Source of the DNA: Certhia americana
Lineage: Eukaryota; Chordata; Aves; Passeriformes; Certhiidae
Length of the DNA: 64,000 nt
Direction of reading: 5' to 3'
Assembly: GCA_018697195.1 (NCBI GenBank)
Contig: CM031879.1
Span: forward strand, 38,622,907-38,686,906
The number at the start of each line of letters is the position of its first letter. Position 1 is the first letter of the stretch. This document shows, piece by piece, positions 38,301-51,727 of this stretch. The position numbers were made by a program, and so were the translations under genes. The notes below the pieces were generated by a model that worked only from the letters and a program-made list of their open reading frames with translations, was not told where the DNA came from and did not search any database.

Positions 38301-40330
38301 TTTGAAATATAAAATATATGTTAAGTTCTATTTTATATATATATATTTTATGCACTGGCTTTAAGTGTGTAACTGTATAACTGTATATACTTGTAAGATT
38401 TATTGGTTAAAATAGTATTATCTGACAGGTTAAAAATAACTTTAATCCAAACTGTGCATTATCTGTCTCAGCTAGCCTTGTATTTAACTCAAAGACCGGA
38501 AATGCAAACTTGACAAATATTTAACGATGTGAAATATATGAAGACTAGACATTGAAAGAACTGAGTGAGAAGGAATTGAATATTTAATGAATAAATAGGT
38601 TTGTATCAATCTTTAACAGTGTGACTTGCAGTGATCTTAATAAATAAATGTTTGCTAAGATATTAAAAGCTAGAGTATGTGCCTTCCCAAGGAAAAAAAA
38701 AAGCACTATAAGCATCTATAAATTGTAGCTAAAAAAGGTTTTGTTGTTGGTTTGGGTTTGTTTTCTGGGTTTGTTTGGGGGGGAAATTTGGGTTATGGAT
38801 ATTTCTTTTATTTCTTGCAGCTCTTTGAATCAACCTTCTATTAAAGTTGGAATTTAGATGCACTATAGATTGAAATTTAATTCCACATCATGTAATTTTC
38901 ATGTAAAAAAGGTTGATTGCTCAAATTGCTCAGTAACAGAGGGAAGTAAAACATGTTATTTATTCAAATTAATATGCATTTATCAGATAACATTACCAGT
39001 GTGTTTGACACCATTCACTGTACAACAGATCTGAGTCAGACTGGTGCAATGCAATTCAACAGGAAAAATTTTCAATCTGTTTGCAAAAATGAATTTGAAG
39101 AATAATGCTTCATCTGAGTGTAAAATTTGCATGAAGAATGTTTAATTAGTATCTCGTTATCATTCAGTCTGAGAGTACTAGAATTCAGCTTAGAGGACAT
39201 GTGAACAAAATTGAAGAACCTTCCTAAATGAGTTTGAATTTAAAAATCAAAACTAGTGCAGTCAAATCCTACTTGATAATGGAGGTGTTCTTGTTTTCTG
39301 CCCACTTGTATTGATTTTGAACTGAGTTACCTAATTTTAAGGGTATACTCAGTCTCATTTCTTCTTAAGAAAGTTGTTTTAAAAATAAAAAAGCTAATGA
39401 ATGGGAGCATGGACTGTAATTTTTCTATACTTGATGTGAGTTGTAAATAAAAAAGGCTACTCTTTTCCAGATAATAATCAAAATATGGAAGTGTTGAAAT
39501 GATCTTGGAATTGCTCTAGTTAAAGAAGTACCGAGAGATGAGGATAAAAAAACTGATTCCATTTACACCTTCCAGCTATGCTTCCTTTCTGACTCATAAT
39601 CAAACGTAGTGTATAAGAACTCAGTCAAATCTAATAAACCTAAAACCTTCCAGAGATTATGTATTAGAAAGAGTAAATACAAACAGCTACTACAGTCCAC
39701 TTTTTCTTCAAATACCTGATGATTTTACTGGAGTCTTTATAAAAACAGCATGACACCTACATCATACATGGCCATAAACAATTTGTGCTTGGGTCAGGCA
39801 CTATGTCTCCAGAAGAGCTCCCTCTCTATTAATATTAAAAGAAGAAGAGACAGCTGTGACTGTTCAGTCTAAACTACTATGGAAAACAGAAACAACTCTA
39901 TATAGAAAGAGACAGTTGAGTGAATAACTTGCTGTAAATTATGGATATGATTAAGTTAGTCCTTTATTCTCCTTGTGGCTTCTCTATAAATAGATTGTGA
40001 TTTCCTCCCATTTATTTTTCATTACATTTCGCTCTGTAAATATCAAAAAGTCTTATTTAATGTACTTACACAGATTATTGAAAATGTGATCAGTGTTGCT
40101 TCTGTACTTTCCTCATGACTCAAGAGGATTTTATTCCTTTCATTCTTGCTGTCTTCATTTCAGGAATAACAACTGGCAGATGATACAGTTTTCCGTACAA
40201 GTCTCTCAATCTGTGCTTCCCTAAAAGGAAAGTTGGGTGAGAATACATTTCCTTTTTTAGTTAACTTACTGTCTGTTGGTTTGTTTTTCTCAGTTACTCA
40301 GGGAAGAAATCCACCAATCATCCAGAGGAG

Positions 40331-40381
40331 ATATATATATGAGATAGAATATTATAGAATGATAGAATATATGATAGAATG
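40331..40381. repeat. Imperfect (GATAGAATAT)n tract
   Basis: Variants of 'agatagaatat', 'atagaatg' and 'gatagaatat' are repeated in tandem over about 50 bp. Confidence 0.75.
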
Positions 40382-41064
40382 CAAATTGCTGTTATTTTCT
40401 ACTTACTGTCTGTGTTTGGTGGTCCTGCATATTTGGCCTTCATATTTATCCAGTTTCCCATGTCTTCCCTAGAGAGAAGATAAATCAAATCAGGGGCCTT
40501 TAAACTCTTGGTTCCAAATGTTTTAAGGAGCTGGCTAAGAATACATAAGGCACATTCTCATTTTTCTGTAGTTCTGTGCGACTCCAAATACTGCTAGACA
40601 AGTACATGGCTTGTAAGAAACAGGAAGGCTTGAGTTGGTATAAATAAGTTCTGTCCAATAAACAACAAAATGTGATAAAAATTACAGGTAAAAGAAAAGC
40701 TACAGTAGAGCACCATAAAGAAAAAAGTTGATTAAGTCGATTAAGGATGGCTTGCTGATGGTCTCAGGCACAACTTGTTGATGAGGTGTTTTCATTTAAC
40801 AATACATCTTATAGCTGTCTCCCCAGAAAATTGCACCAGACTATTATTAAAATTTTCATAACTAGAGTGAATATAACACTAGTCAAGAAAGATAAAAAGA
40901 ACATTAAAATGGGAAGAATATAGCACATATATACACAATTGTGCAGGTGACACATAAGTAGGGTAAGTAGGGATAAAGAGATGTAGACAAGACCATTCAG
41001 ACCTGAACAGCATAATGACTTCAGTCCAATCTCTTAAAAAAAATCTGAATTTAAGAAAAACCCT

Positions 41065-41335
41065 TTTCAGATAGTGTATTGAGTTTATACTCCAGGTTTT
41101 TTGTAGGGGAGGAGGACAAGGTGCTACAGGGGTGGCTTCTGTGAGAAGCTGGTAGCAGATTCCCCCATATTCACCAGAGCCAACAACAGATGGCTCTGGG
41201 ATGGACCCACTGCTGGCCAAGGCAGGAAACAAAAAAGTAATTGTGTCCCTCTAGAGAAGTGAGGAGTGTGAATACATGAGAGAAAAAGCTCTGCAGGCAC
41301 AAAGGCCAGTTTGTGAGGAGAAGAGGAGGGGCAGG
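41065..41335 (+). mobile_element. LTR family C (ERVL-like), 5' part of a split copy
   Basis: It shows the family motifs 'ctacaggggtggcttctgtg' (41124-41143), 'gatggacccactgctggcc' (41200-41218) and 'gagtgtgaatacatgagaga' (41264-41283). These are matched on the opposite strand by the complete copy at 52364-53467, which supports a shared family from within this window. The copy is broken at about 41335 by a CR1 and resumes at 41627. The 5' edge is blurred, with similarity fading near 41065. Short open frames on either strand are not genes. Confidence 0.8.
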
Positions 41336-41626
41336 AACTAATCTTTTCTCTGTGGTGATCAGTGACAGAACCCAAGGGATTTTCCTGACATTGTGTCAGG
41401 GAAGGTTTAGGTTGGGTATTAGGAAAGGGTTCTTCCCCTGGAGGTGAAGGGTACCCAGGGAAGTGGTCACAGCACCAAGCCTGCCAGACTTCAAGAAACA
41501 ATTGAGCAACACTCTGAGGCCCATGGTGCAATTCTTGGGGTAGTCTTGTGCAGGGCCAGGAGTTGGACTTTGCTGATCTTTGTGGGTACCTTCCAACTCA
41601 GGTTATTCTATGATTCTATGATTCTA
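41336..41626 (+). mobile_element. CR1 LINE 3' end inserted into the family C LTR
   Basis: It contains CR1 motifs in order: 'gggaaggtttaggttgggtattagg' read as two parts near 41400-41422, 'ccagggaagtggtcacagc' (41455-41473), 'ggagttggactttgctgatc' (41559-41578), 'taccttccaactcagg' and the tail TATTCTATGATTCTATGATTCT ending near 41626. The LTR sequence resumes immediately after the tail, so the CR1 landed in the LTR. The 5' edge is approximate. Confidence 0.9.
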
Positions 41627-41785
41627 ACTAATTTCTCTAAGTCTGTTCTGTCCATAACAGTATTAGGTGAGTGACCTCTCCCTCTCATTGACTCAACTCA
41701 TGAACTTTTCCTCATATTTTATTTCCCCTGCCTGGCTGAGGAGGGGAGTTAGAGAGCAGCTTTGGTGGGTATCTGGCATCCAAAA
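41627..41785 (+). mobile_element. LTR family C, 3' part of the split copy
   Basis: It resumes with 'actaatttctctaagtctgt' and runs through 'ggtgagtgacctctccctct' (41665-41684), 'ctggctgaggaggggagtta' and 'agcagctttggtgggtatct' to 'ggcatcc'. The reverse complement of the other copy shows the same motifs at 52385-52505. The expected terminal 'gggtcaac-ccacca' is replaced by an A/C-rich tract. Confidence 0.82.
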
Positions 41786-41852
41786 AACCCCAAAAAAACC
41801 AAAAAAAAAAAAAAAAAAAAGCCCAACCAAAAAAAAACCCCAAACAAAAAGC
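41779..41852. repeat. A/C-rich low-complexity tract
   Basis: Runs of A broken by CC or CCCC. It includes a run of about 20 A at 41801-41820 and ends with 'aaccccaaacaaaaagc'. It overwrites the last bases of the LTR. Confidence 0.9.
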
Positions 41853-44460
41853 AAACTTGCAGGTAAGGCCAGAAGACTGGAAACTAAACCCTGGAAACTT
41901 AAGATCTGAAGGTTTTAAAGAATCAGTTATTGATCCTGGGCTCCTAATGTAATGATTAGTTAATATTATGGGGGAAAAAGAAAAGGACATTGTGACAATT
42001 ATACAAACAGGAATATAGTTAACAAAGGGAGAAAGTGAAAGGAAATTATGTTTAAAAAATGATTGATTTGAGGTCTCTGAAAAAGGAAGTTGGTATTTTT
42101 TAAGCAAGTTATTCTCTAGCCCTCAAATAACACGTTCAACATAAAGAGTTGAACTCCTAGTGTTGTCTAAGGACAGATCAAGATTTGACATTGTGATCCT
42201 TCCCAATTTTTGGAGAAAGTCAGATCAAAATCAAGAGGTAGAAAGTAGAGATAATAGTGCCAAAAAATCTGACCAGAACAGATATCATGCAATACTGGAT
42301 GAAAAACAGGAATTAAAATATTTCCCATCTTCATTCCCATTGAAGAATGGCTTCTGAAACTTTTACTTAGATACATAAATGGATAACTACATATCTCTAG
42401 TATACCCAAGGTGTATGTTCGTTTATTTGAACCTAAGGGTTTTTAATACAAATAGAAAAATCTTGTTCTGTATCAACAAGTACTTTGGTTTGCATTATTC
42501 AGAGAGCTGTAAGGGGAAAGCAGTGTTCACTGGGTAACAAGGATGAATATAATAAGATACAATCGTTACTCCAAAATTTAACGACGCTTATAAAATAATG
42601 AACAATGTCAACGTCATGTGCCATGCTTTAAATAATTGATTGCTTAATAGCATTCTGATGGGAATGCAGGCTCCCAAAGAGGATCCTTGATTGCATTTTA
42701 GTGTTGATAAGTAATAGCGAGGGACATATCTCCACAGACTTATGTATTCATTTCAACTCAGATATGTATGAAATACTTGGCTAAAGAAAAGTGAAAAAGA
42801 CATTCTGAAAATCCAGTTTTATATGTTACTTTATTGCATCATTTCTGCTTTCAAAAGTTACTGGCATGTACTAAATGAAAGACTAGATCATTTTAGTGAA
42901 TATCTTTACTTCAGTTGGTAAACTATACTTTCTCTTTTTCTCTTTCAATGTTTGTTTTTAAGCAAAAAAACAGGTGCAAAGAAAAAAGAAAAGGAACAAG
43001 AATAGGCTGTAAAATTTTTAGCTGTAGTAGATACTTTTTTCCCTAATTTCTTAAGTAGTATTATTTTATTTGCTTGTTTAAAGACAGGACACTCAGTTTA
43101 AGACACTTTCATGAGAAATGAATATTTCAGTTATTTTAATGCACTACTGTCATCAGACTGTACAGAAAGCATTCATTTAGCACCTCTTCTTTCTCTCATT
43201 TTTCTTCCTTTCACATGCCACAATTCATCTAATGTATTAGCTTTCCATATCAGCAAAACACTCCTGAAAATTCTCTTCTTAACAGATTTTTCATGCCCTC
43301 ATAATTCAACGTAACTCTTTACAAAAGAGTGGGATGTTATGAACCTGCATTTATTAAATTGTGTAACAGGCATTTGAATTATCATTAAAACAAAACTCTA
43401 CAGAAGGGGACCTATTTTCTGCAAGGAAATAGAATTTCAAAATGTAATGCAAGTCAGTTAACAGAAAAAGGAAACAAAAACAAGTCCAAAAGGTATATAT
43501 TTTGTGGGTTTTTTGCATCAATTAATTTTAAGCAAGTTTGAAACTCAGTGTTAAAGATACTGAACTGCTATTATTTTGCATACTTTTAAACTATTACATC
43601 CTCTATGCTGTTTTCTATGATGTTTCCCTGTATGAGTTGAGGCAAATCCTACATATACAAATGTAGTGGAGACATTCAGACAGAAGCCTGGAATATAAAT
43701 TTTCTCAGAAGTACGCTCTGAATAATTTTGCAGTGTAATTTTCTTAATCTGCATTTTTACTCCTAGCTCATCGCATTTATTTCTCGGTGGCAACACATTG
43801 TACCATGATGCTTAGAGTTCTGTATTTGAAATCAATCATAAGTTTCAAAATAAAGTACAAGCAAAACAGAACTTGAAAATTACCCTAGGGTAGCTGTGGA
43901 AGCAAAGTGGAGGAGGAAAATTTTCATGTGTCACCCCTTGTTGTGGTCCTTGAAGAAACTGACTCTTAAGTCTGTAGTGAGACGAAACAGCCATTACCAA
44001 CAGCACTGGATGTTTGGGTAGGATCACTCTGGAGGAAATCTACAGGCCATAAATAGTGATTAAAGATTGCTGTTCTCGTTAGAAATAGATGTGAATGTAA
44101 AGAATTATTCAATACTACCAGGATACCTCAGGTAAGATTTGCTGGTAAAACTCTTAGAAATAACAGAATCTTCTGCACAGATTCTGGACTCCAAACTGAA
44201 ATAGAATTTCTCTGTATCCCATTTAAAATGTTAAAGTTGTACTTGTTTATTTTTCTCCCTTCCCATGATTTTTTCTTTTTTCATGGATTTGTCAAAAATG
44301 TTGACATACAGTGAGAACCATTGTGAATTTGAAGATTCAGTGGGTTTCTTTTGTCAAGGGTTTTTCCTTGTGTTCCAAGAGCTTTAGTTTAAAAAGTAGA
44401 AATGGAAATAAATAGAAATAAAATGGAAACTATTTGAACTGAAACTGTAGATATTGAAAG
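41853..44460. other. Unique AT-rich DNA, no gene seen
   Basis: Nothing recognisable as a gene or repeat family. Confidence 0.55.
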
Positions 44461-44538
44461 AAATAGCTATAAATCTCTATAGAAACCAAGAAGCCAAGTA
44501 AATAGCTATAAATCTCTATAGAAACCAAGAAACCAAGT
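44461..44538. repeat. 39-bp tandem duplication, one mismatch
   Basis: AAATAGCTATAAATCTCTAT... CCAAGT at 44461-44499 is repeated at 44500-44538. A single G-to-A difference (AGAAGCC versus AGAAACC) separates the units, so the duplication is recent relative to its surroundings. Confidence 0.98.
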
Positions 44539-47500
44539 TTGAACCTAAGTTTCTCATAATTTATTTTGGAAAATCATTATTTATCTAGAAAATAAGTCAT
44601 ATATTCACACAATATTGGCAAGCCCTTCATGATGGGATGGTGAGTATTCCTCTACCTTTTATTTTTTGTATGGAAAGTGAAATGCAGTATATTTGAAGAT
44701 CTAAGATCAAATCAAAATAAACCTGAGGGGAAAAGTGTTATCTTTCCAGTGACCATTCCTAAGGCTTCAGAATATTCTAATTCAAACCCATTTGCAATAC
44801 AACCAAATGTCCTTAAGAAATGACCACTCTTTTTCAAAGTGATTCATAAAACCATAACATGTATAAGTTTTGGGGAAAAAAACACACACCAAAAAACCAA
44901 TACACAACTAAATGGAATCCTACTTCAAAACTTCATAATGGTACTTTCAGTACCTCTATTTCAATGAGCTCTTTCCAGGAAGAAAGAAAAGAAAATGTAT
45001 TTTTTTCTATGTTCTAGATGCCTGATGCGCTCCCAAACTGTAAATTTGTATTCACTTCTCAGTTAGCAATTATTTGATTATTCATTCATTACAATGAATA
45101 AAATTAAGATTACATCACACCACGATGCATTCAGCTGGAGAATACAATTTTTCAAAAAAAGATATGTGAATCTAGATTTCCAGATATTTTTTTAGACAGT
45201 GACATATGGGTTTTAATACTTACAAGTACCAAGAATTCAGCAACCACCTGCAAGAATTTATGGGAGCTGTTAAATGCTCAGTATTTTGGAAAATCTGGCT
45301 TACAAATTGCATGTCTAAATTTAGTTCTGGAACTTGTTTTAAGTTAGTGATTAAGAAAAAGGTGATGACTGATATGTTGCATTCCATAGATATGTATTTC
45401 TTCCCTAACTTCCCCAAACTAATTTTTTTCAGGTTTTCGATTCTCTTTCCTAATGCTATTGTAAATAGAAGCTTTACTGCTACCTTTAGAGCCTGAAGTA
45501 TTTGAAAGGAGAGCAAAAAATAGGCTGAGCTTCCAAACTAAAGAACATCCATTCATTTATAAAGGAATTTCACATGCCAGATTTGCAGTCATATTACACT
45601 TTACCATCATACTATATATCATTGGCTTAATCTTGTAAGAACTAACAACTTCCAGAAGGTGTTAAGTACTTTTTGCCCTTGTGATATCAATAGAAGTTGG
45701 CATAAGTAAGAAAGTTTTTCAAATATATCTTAAATATGAAACCTGTACCTAGATATTTCAACTGAAGTCTGGTGCTTTATTTAAAATGTTAAGATTTTGA
45801 CTGGATTGCTGTGGTGGTTTCCTGAAAAATCAAAGGTGTGCCTAAATCATATGCACAATTCATGCTGGAGTGCCTCCTAGTATATACCAGGGCACTGGAT
45901 CACTGCCCATGATGATTTATTAGCTGTTATTCAATTTGATTTTGTGAAAACAAACTAACACTGGAATGCCATTTTCTAAAGAAAATATTAAGGGAAAACG
46001 GCAAGAAATTACACTGAGCAGTGTTCTGGGAAATGTGGAAAAGGCAAGGAAAGAGCTTCATACATCAATCTTTGAGATGCAGAAGCCAGTAATGCAAATT
46101 TCAAAGCTGCTAAACATAAAATGAAAAGACATTTCATTCTTAGCAAGATATTGCCATCTACCTGTAGGATTGATAGCACCAGTACCTTAATACCACAATT
46201 AGTTTAAGAGTTAGCTTATTACTGACTGGCAGCATGAAAGCAGGAATTCTAGAGAAATCTAATGCTGCCTGAACAGGCATCATGACTGAGTCTGCTAGGC
46301 TAACTCAGTGCGGACTGGTTGCACCCCTCTTCTTCAAATATCTTCAAACCCAAGCCTTTTAACAAAGTTATATTAGTCTTGTGTAATGGGAAAACCTTAA
46401 GGAGCATTGGAGAGGAAGGAATGCATCTTAAATAGAGTGGGAATTAATTTTGCACCTATTGTAGATTGAGACCTTTCTCACTTTGGAGCCATGAAGGTGA
46501 AGAAGAAAGTTTTCATATCTGAATTCAAATCTTCGTTATGTCCCTGTGTATTCAGTTGAAAATCATAATTTCATGATTCGTAGTTCTTGTTAAATATGAC
46601 AAACAATGAGTTTAAAAGAAACCCCTCTGCTAGGGGCGTCAGCTATTGCCAGCTGTACTACATTTGCACAAAGATTTTTCCAACATATGGGAGGCTCCAG
46701 TTCAAAGTTTCACCATCATTTCAAAGAAAATCTCCTGAACATCTCTATTTACTGCGCTTTGGTTTACACTTGTGTTAATTGGTTTTCCTTCTGAGGCAAA
46801 TGGAAACATGTGGTCTATAAAGCACACTTAAGAATGTGGACTGTCCATGGGAATCAACCAGAGACAGTTTTATGATGGATTTTGTTTCTAAAATGCTAAA
46901 AAGCCCTTACCACTCCCTATTTCCCTGTATAGGCATGCTACAATTGATCAGCAGTTTGTCCACCTAAAGGCAACACGGTGGGTAGGCCCTTCTAAGACTG
47001 CTCTCACTACTCTCACTGCACCTTCATTTTACACTAATTGGGACTGTGCTCATTTCCTTCACTTCTCTTTCCATTAGCTCTCAGAGATGTGTGTGTATGA
47101 GAGTGTGCTTTGTTTCTTTCATTTTAAATTAAGAAAGACTGCTACCTCCATTGCGATAACGTATCAGATTTAAAGTTAATGGAAAAAAGTAAGCAACCCA
47201 AAGTAAAACAATTTATCTATGAGAAATGTGAACAATTATAGTGTTCTAACATTCTCTGGACAGTTAGAAGTGTACATTTTTATCATTCATACCTTCTCCA
47301 TTGCCATAATGCAATGAGATATACTGAAAAGGGGAAATGTTAGTGTTCAAAATGGTGAAAGCTATAAACATAAAATAAATTTTGTGTCTGTGTTTTTGTG
47401 CTTACATATGTGGGTGGCTTATCTAGAATTATAAAATCCCTGCTGTGAAAAATTGATCCCACTGAAGAATTGTAAGTTGTTGGAAGCTATGTAATTTAAG

Positions 47501-49674
47501 AAAATAAAGGTTGTAATTCATGTTTTCAATATCCATTATTTAAGTGAATGTGCTACACCCACTTCAGTACGAAGACCTTTTCTGATTTTAGACAGGGGGT
47601 ATAAAATGCTCAGAAGATTAGATAATAAATACAAAATGAAGAAAAAAATCCTCATTATTTGTCTCAGTGCCTGTATCATAAAGACTGTTAATTATTTTAG
47701 ACAAAATCCTTGACATTTTTCTATATTTTACAGCTCTCAACATGCTGTCAGCAAAAAAACCCAAAAACACACAAAACAAAGCAAAAAATCTACACAAGAA
47801 AATAATATATTTATGGATAACCACTCTGGAGGAAATTTCATAAACTTAAACTGTCAAGTCAAAGTATTCTGAGTAAAATAAATAACTATTACTGGAACAA
47901 AACCAATTGAGAGCATTAAAAAAAATATGAAAATTATTAAAGTTCAGGAGCTAGACATGTCTAAGTGTAGAATAAATAGACCAAGGTACAGTATGATGGT
48001 TTTAAACAAATGGAGCTGGAGGGCACTAAAATAGGTACAAAATACACATAAATTCCTACTCATAGTGGGACTGAGTCTATCTGGAATGTCAGTTATTGTA
48101 GCCAAAATTCTTGTCATTTTCCATATAGATTTTAATGTGTTGTTAGTCCAAAAAAACCACCAAGAAATACAAATCAGTGAGACTTCTTAGCAGTACAGCT
48201 TATCAAATTCTGCATGGTGAGGAGACAAACAATGAAAAACAATCCTTGATTCGTGTTAGCTGGTGTCAATCAGTGCAGCATGGGGAGGGAAAGAAAAGAA
48301 CCATATCACACAATCTTCAAAAACAGTATGCCAAATAATTTGGTTGGTTGGTTGGGTTTTTTTGAGAAAAATCCTCTTCCTCTGTGTTTAATTCAGCCAC
48401 CAGTACTCTCATTATATTTTACAAGAGGACAGTATGCTTCAAAATATCCCTGGTACTTTAGTAAATAACATTGATTTTAAATAATATTGATTACCATAAT
48501 CAATATAACTAATATTGATTACCATAACGTTTTTCACTGAATATTTGTGCCAAAGGCTGATTTGCATATTTTATTGAGTTGCAATAACTTGTTAATTTAA
48601 AAATCCCAATCTTCCTAGCTCCAGGATGGATTCCACCTATCTTAGAATCCAAATAAAAGTTAACCATTTAACTATGGAAATGAAGGAAGATGCAAATGTG
48701 TGAAGTTTCTTGGAGCAGAACTCTAATGAAAAAAAGCAGCACCTAGGTTACTGAAGAGTTGTTCATGGGAACCACATGGAGTTGCACCAAATTTTAAGAA
48801 TATGGCAAATCCTTCTTTTGCACAGGAACAGAGAAAGTCCTACAGTAGGTAAATGTCAGTCCTTGTAGTAATAGTCAGAACATACACAAAAGTGACCTCT
48901 TTCAGCAAGCCAAGTACTCCAGAGCAGACAGAGAGACAAAGCAGGAATTACAATATGTTCATTATTATTATTATTATACTAGCAATCAGCTACTGTTTTG
49001 GCACACTGGCATGAGGTCATTGATTCAGGATCAGATGATATTTTTGATTTTGCTCCCTTCAGAGAATCACCAGTTTTATAAATGTTTTAATGAGGTACAA
49101 GAGATATTTACTGGCAATTGCATTAATATTGCATATCAAAGAAGGGTGCCCGTGACATAGCTACACTGTAAACCTGGAAACAGTCAATGGGAAAGATAAT
49201 GTAGATCAATCTTTGAAAAAAAAATTCCATCAGTGTAGCAGAGAGGATTTTTGATTTTTAACAGTTTATATTACAAGTTGCAAAAATGAGAATCAGAATT
49301 TACTCTTACAAGAATGGAAGTTGTTACTTGAATATATTATCTTTTTAAGGAAAAAGGGAATTGTTTATATTTCAATGTACAGATTTTTTCCAGAATCCAG
49401 AATTTTTTTCCCCTGTGCAAAAAGACTGAAAGAAATTTTCTCATAAAATGAGGTTCTCAACATCTATATTTAACATTCTGCATTATATTAATCTGCTATC
49501 CATTTGAAGTATTTTCATTGCCCTTATTTAATACTTGTATATTATAAACTTCCATATGTTTCGAACTTGAATTCTTCTCCTGAAAATTTTGTATCTTTAG
49601 CCTTTGGTCCTTCTTTCTATCAAATTTTCTGAAAATATGGAAACTCTGAAATTAGTCTTTTCATCTTTAAAAGA
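44539..49674. other. 5.1 kb of unique AT-rich DNA, no gene seen
   Basis: Nothing is recognised beyond small repeats: (GGTT)n at about 48341-48356, a repeated AATATTGATTACCATAA at 48483 and 48511, and (ATT)n at 48961-48977. Confidence 0.55.
48483..48527. repeat. 28-bp-spaced direct repeat containing a small palindrome
   Basis: AATATTGATTACCATAA occurs at 48483 and again at 48511. Between them AATCAATAT (48498-48506) is the reverse complement of ATATTGATT (48484-48492). Confidence 0.9.
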
Positions 49675-49815
49675 TGATTCCCCATCCCTGGAAGCATTCA
49701 AGGCCAAACTGGATGGAGTGGATCAACCTGATCAAGTGAAAGACATTCCTGCTGACAGCAGGAGTGGTAGAGTGGGTGATCTTTAGAGGTCTCTTCCAAT
49801 TGAAGCCATTCTATG
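49675..49815 (+). mobile_element. CR1 LINE 3' end, diverged
   Basis: CR1 motifs are in order: 'ccccatccctggaagcattc', 'aaggccaaactggatggagt', 'gtgatctttagaggtctctt', 'ccaattgaagccattctatg'. It is diverged and lacks most of the 8-base tail, so it is older than the copy at 19450-19760. Confidence 0.88.
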
Positions 49816-51535
49816 GGGCTGTAATTTTTTTTCCTTAATGAGTTTAGTACATATATGTCTTATAATGTACCCATAGACTGTCGAATACCAGCAGTCCTGG
49901 CTTGTAGGTCAAGCTGCACTCCTCTGTTGCTCACACTGTGCAGATTCTCAGCTTTATGGCATGGCCTATTTCACAGCTGGCAGAAGTGAGCAGAATTAGT
50001 CCATGTTGGATCACAGACTGGGTTATAGGGTCTCTTACCGTTCATCTGACACTGACTGCCTCTCTGAATTTTGGTAATCTCTTTCCATTTTGTGTCTTAA
50101 AGAAGAGACTACAACAAAGCTGCAACAAGAAGCAGATGAGGGAATGCAATTTAACAGACAACTATAATGTTATTGCTTCACGTATAACACTGAAATTGCA
50201 AAGTAGAGCCTGAACCACAGCTGCTTTATTAAGTCATTTCTGATTGCAACCACAGGAAGCCAAACAGCAAGCAATCACTCTGCCAGTCTTCAGTTTCAAA
50301 TTTTCTTTATTACTGTACTTAGAAATTTACATTAGCAGCCAAAATTTGCCAAAACCTCTGGAAACACTCTCATTTGAGCTGCTTCCATGGGAAAGAAATT
50401 TCAGGCTTCAGACTAAACATCAGGATTTGATTTTCTATTTGCATCATTTGTCATTTTGCCAGATATATAGAGTAGAAAGGTATCCAAGGTAATACTGAAT
50501 GCTGTGAATTGAACAGCAGGAAAACAGAGTTTATTTATTGCACCCTAGTTTTACATAATGCAAAGTCATATAAACCCTACTGCACATCTTGTGGTGGGCA
50601 GCCTTCCAAAAAATGTGGATGTCAACTACGTTTGCTTAAGTGAGTTTTGGCAAACAAAAATGCAGTGCAGTGTTAGAATGCTCTTTGCTTAGCCTTTGTG
50701 CAAGGCTGATGATATCTGTTCCTATGAGCACAGGAATCTTGGTGCTTGCTGGCTCCTGGAAACAAATTATCTGAAAAGGAGCAGGCAGAATCAAGAGCAA
50801 TTCCATCTACTACTGCTATGCCTTTATTAAATGCATGTTGCATAATTTTGGATAAGCCTGATGTCCTCGTGCTTAAGAAAAAATTCAGACTACTGCTCTG
50901 CATTCCTAACTACTTGGGGCAAAACTGGAGCTCCAGTGCAACATGCTTGTATGTGCAACTGCATCCTACAAGAAGAAGGAACATGTTTATTCAATCATTT
51001 TGAATCTCAGAAGAAGTTTAATAATAATGAGGTACGAGAATATTGTTATTGGGTAATATAACCCCTTTTTTTCAATTTCTTTTTTATAATGCACTTGATG
51101 AGGTGACAGATTTATGTTACTTCATCTGATGCCTTATTCTTTCTTTTAAGACCTCTGAACATCATCATATGCTGCTGCTTTTCTTGCAAACTCTCATATT
51201 ATGTATGAATTTCATTGTATAGACAAGATGCAAAAAATAATTTGTCTATAAATGAGTAAAAATAAACAATTAAATTAATCTTAAAAAATTATTATTTTTC
51301 TTGTCTGTTTCTGAAGCATAACACTCACTTTTGTGTCAGAACATGATACTGCATTAGATTTGCATAAATCGGATTTTGGATTTCACAGAACGTGGCTAAG
51401 GCTCCTAAATACCAGAAGAATATCTGACATATCAGAACACTTCTCAGGTGGGCTTCTTTATAAATATTTTCTGTGTTTTTGTTCCTTTTTTGGTTTTGTT
51501 TTGCATGAGAGTTCTCCACATGTTTGATTTTTGGA
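49816..51535. other. Unique DNA, no gene seen
   Basis: No recognised family. Open frames here (for example 50746-51003) are short and show no family resemblance that I recognise. Confidence 0.5.
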
Positions 51536-51639
51536 CATGGTTTTTTTGTTGCTGTTTATGTTGTTGTTTTGGTTGGTTGGTGTGGTTGTGGCTTTTTTTG
51601 TTTGTTTTTTTTTTTTCCCTTTTTTTTTTTTTTTTAACG
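51536..51639. repeat. T/G-rich low-complexity tract
   Basis: Poly-T runs of 6-15 mixed with 'gttgttttggttggttggtg'. Frames across it are artefacts. Confidence 0.9.
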
Positions 51640-51727
51640 AAAGCTGAGTTTCTTTTGTGGTCAATATGTCTTATGATCTTGATCTCAGGTCTTTAGTAGC
51701 CTATGAAAATTGCCAAGATTTGCAGTA

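Larger units (their letters stand above)
33563..41064. other. 7.5 kb of unique AT-rich DNA, no gene seen
   Basis: No transposable element or gene is recognised. Minor items are a degenerate tandem repeat at 35330-35382, T/G-rich tracts at about 37490-37545 and 38740-38790 (with an 8-base G run) and an ATAGAATG-type tract at about 40331-40381. Confidence 0.55.

Noticed and set aside
41124..41531. 135-residue minus-strand open frame
   Set aside because: It spans an LTR fragment and a CR1 3' end in antisense. A frame crossing an insertion junction cannot be an ancestral gene.
45206..45516. Overlapping 96- and 98-residue frames on both strands
   Set aside because: Similar length on both strands of the same AT-rich segment is expected by chance. 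There are no splice signals or family resemblance.
46284..46308. Short stem ACTGAGT/ACTCAGT considered as part of a tRNA or SINE
   Set aside because: There is no A-box/B-box pair or cloverleaf, and seven-base stems are frequent by chance.
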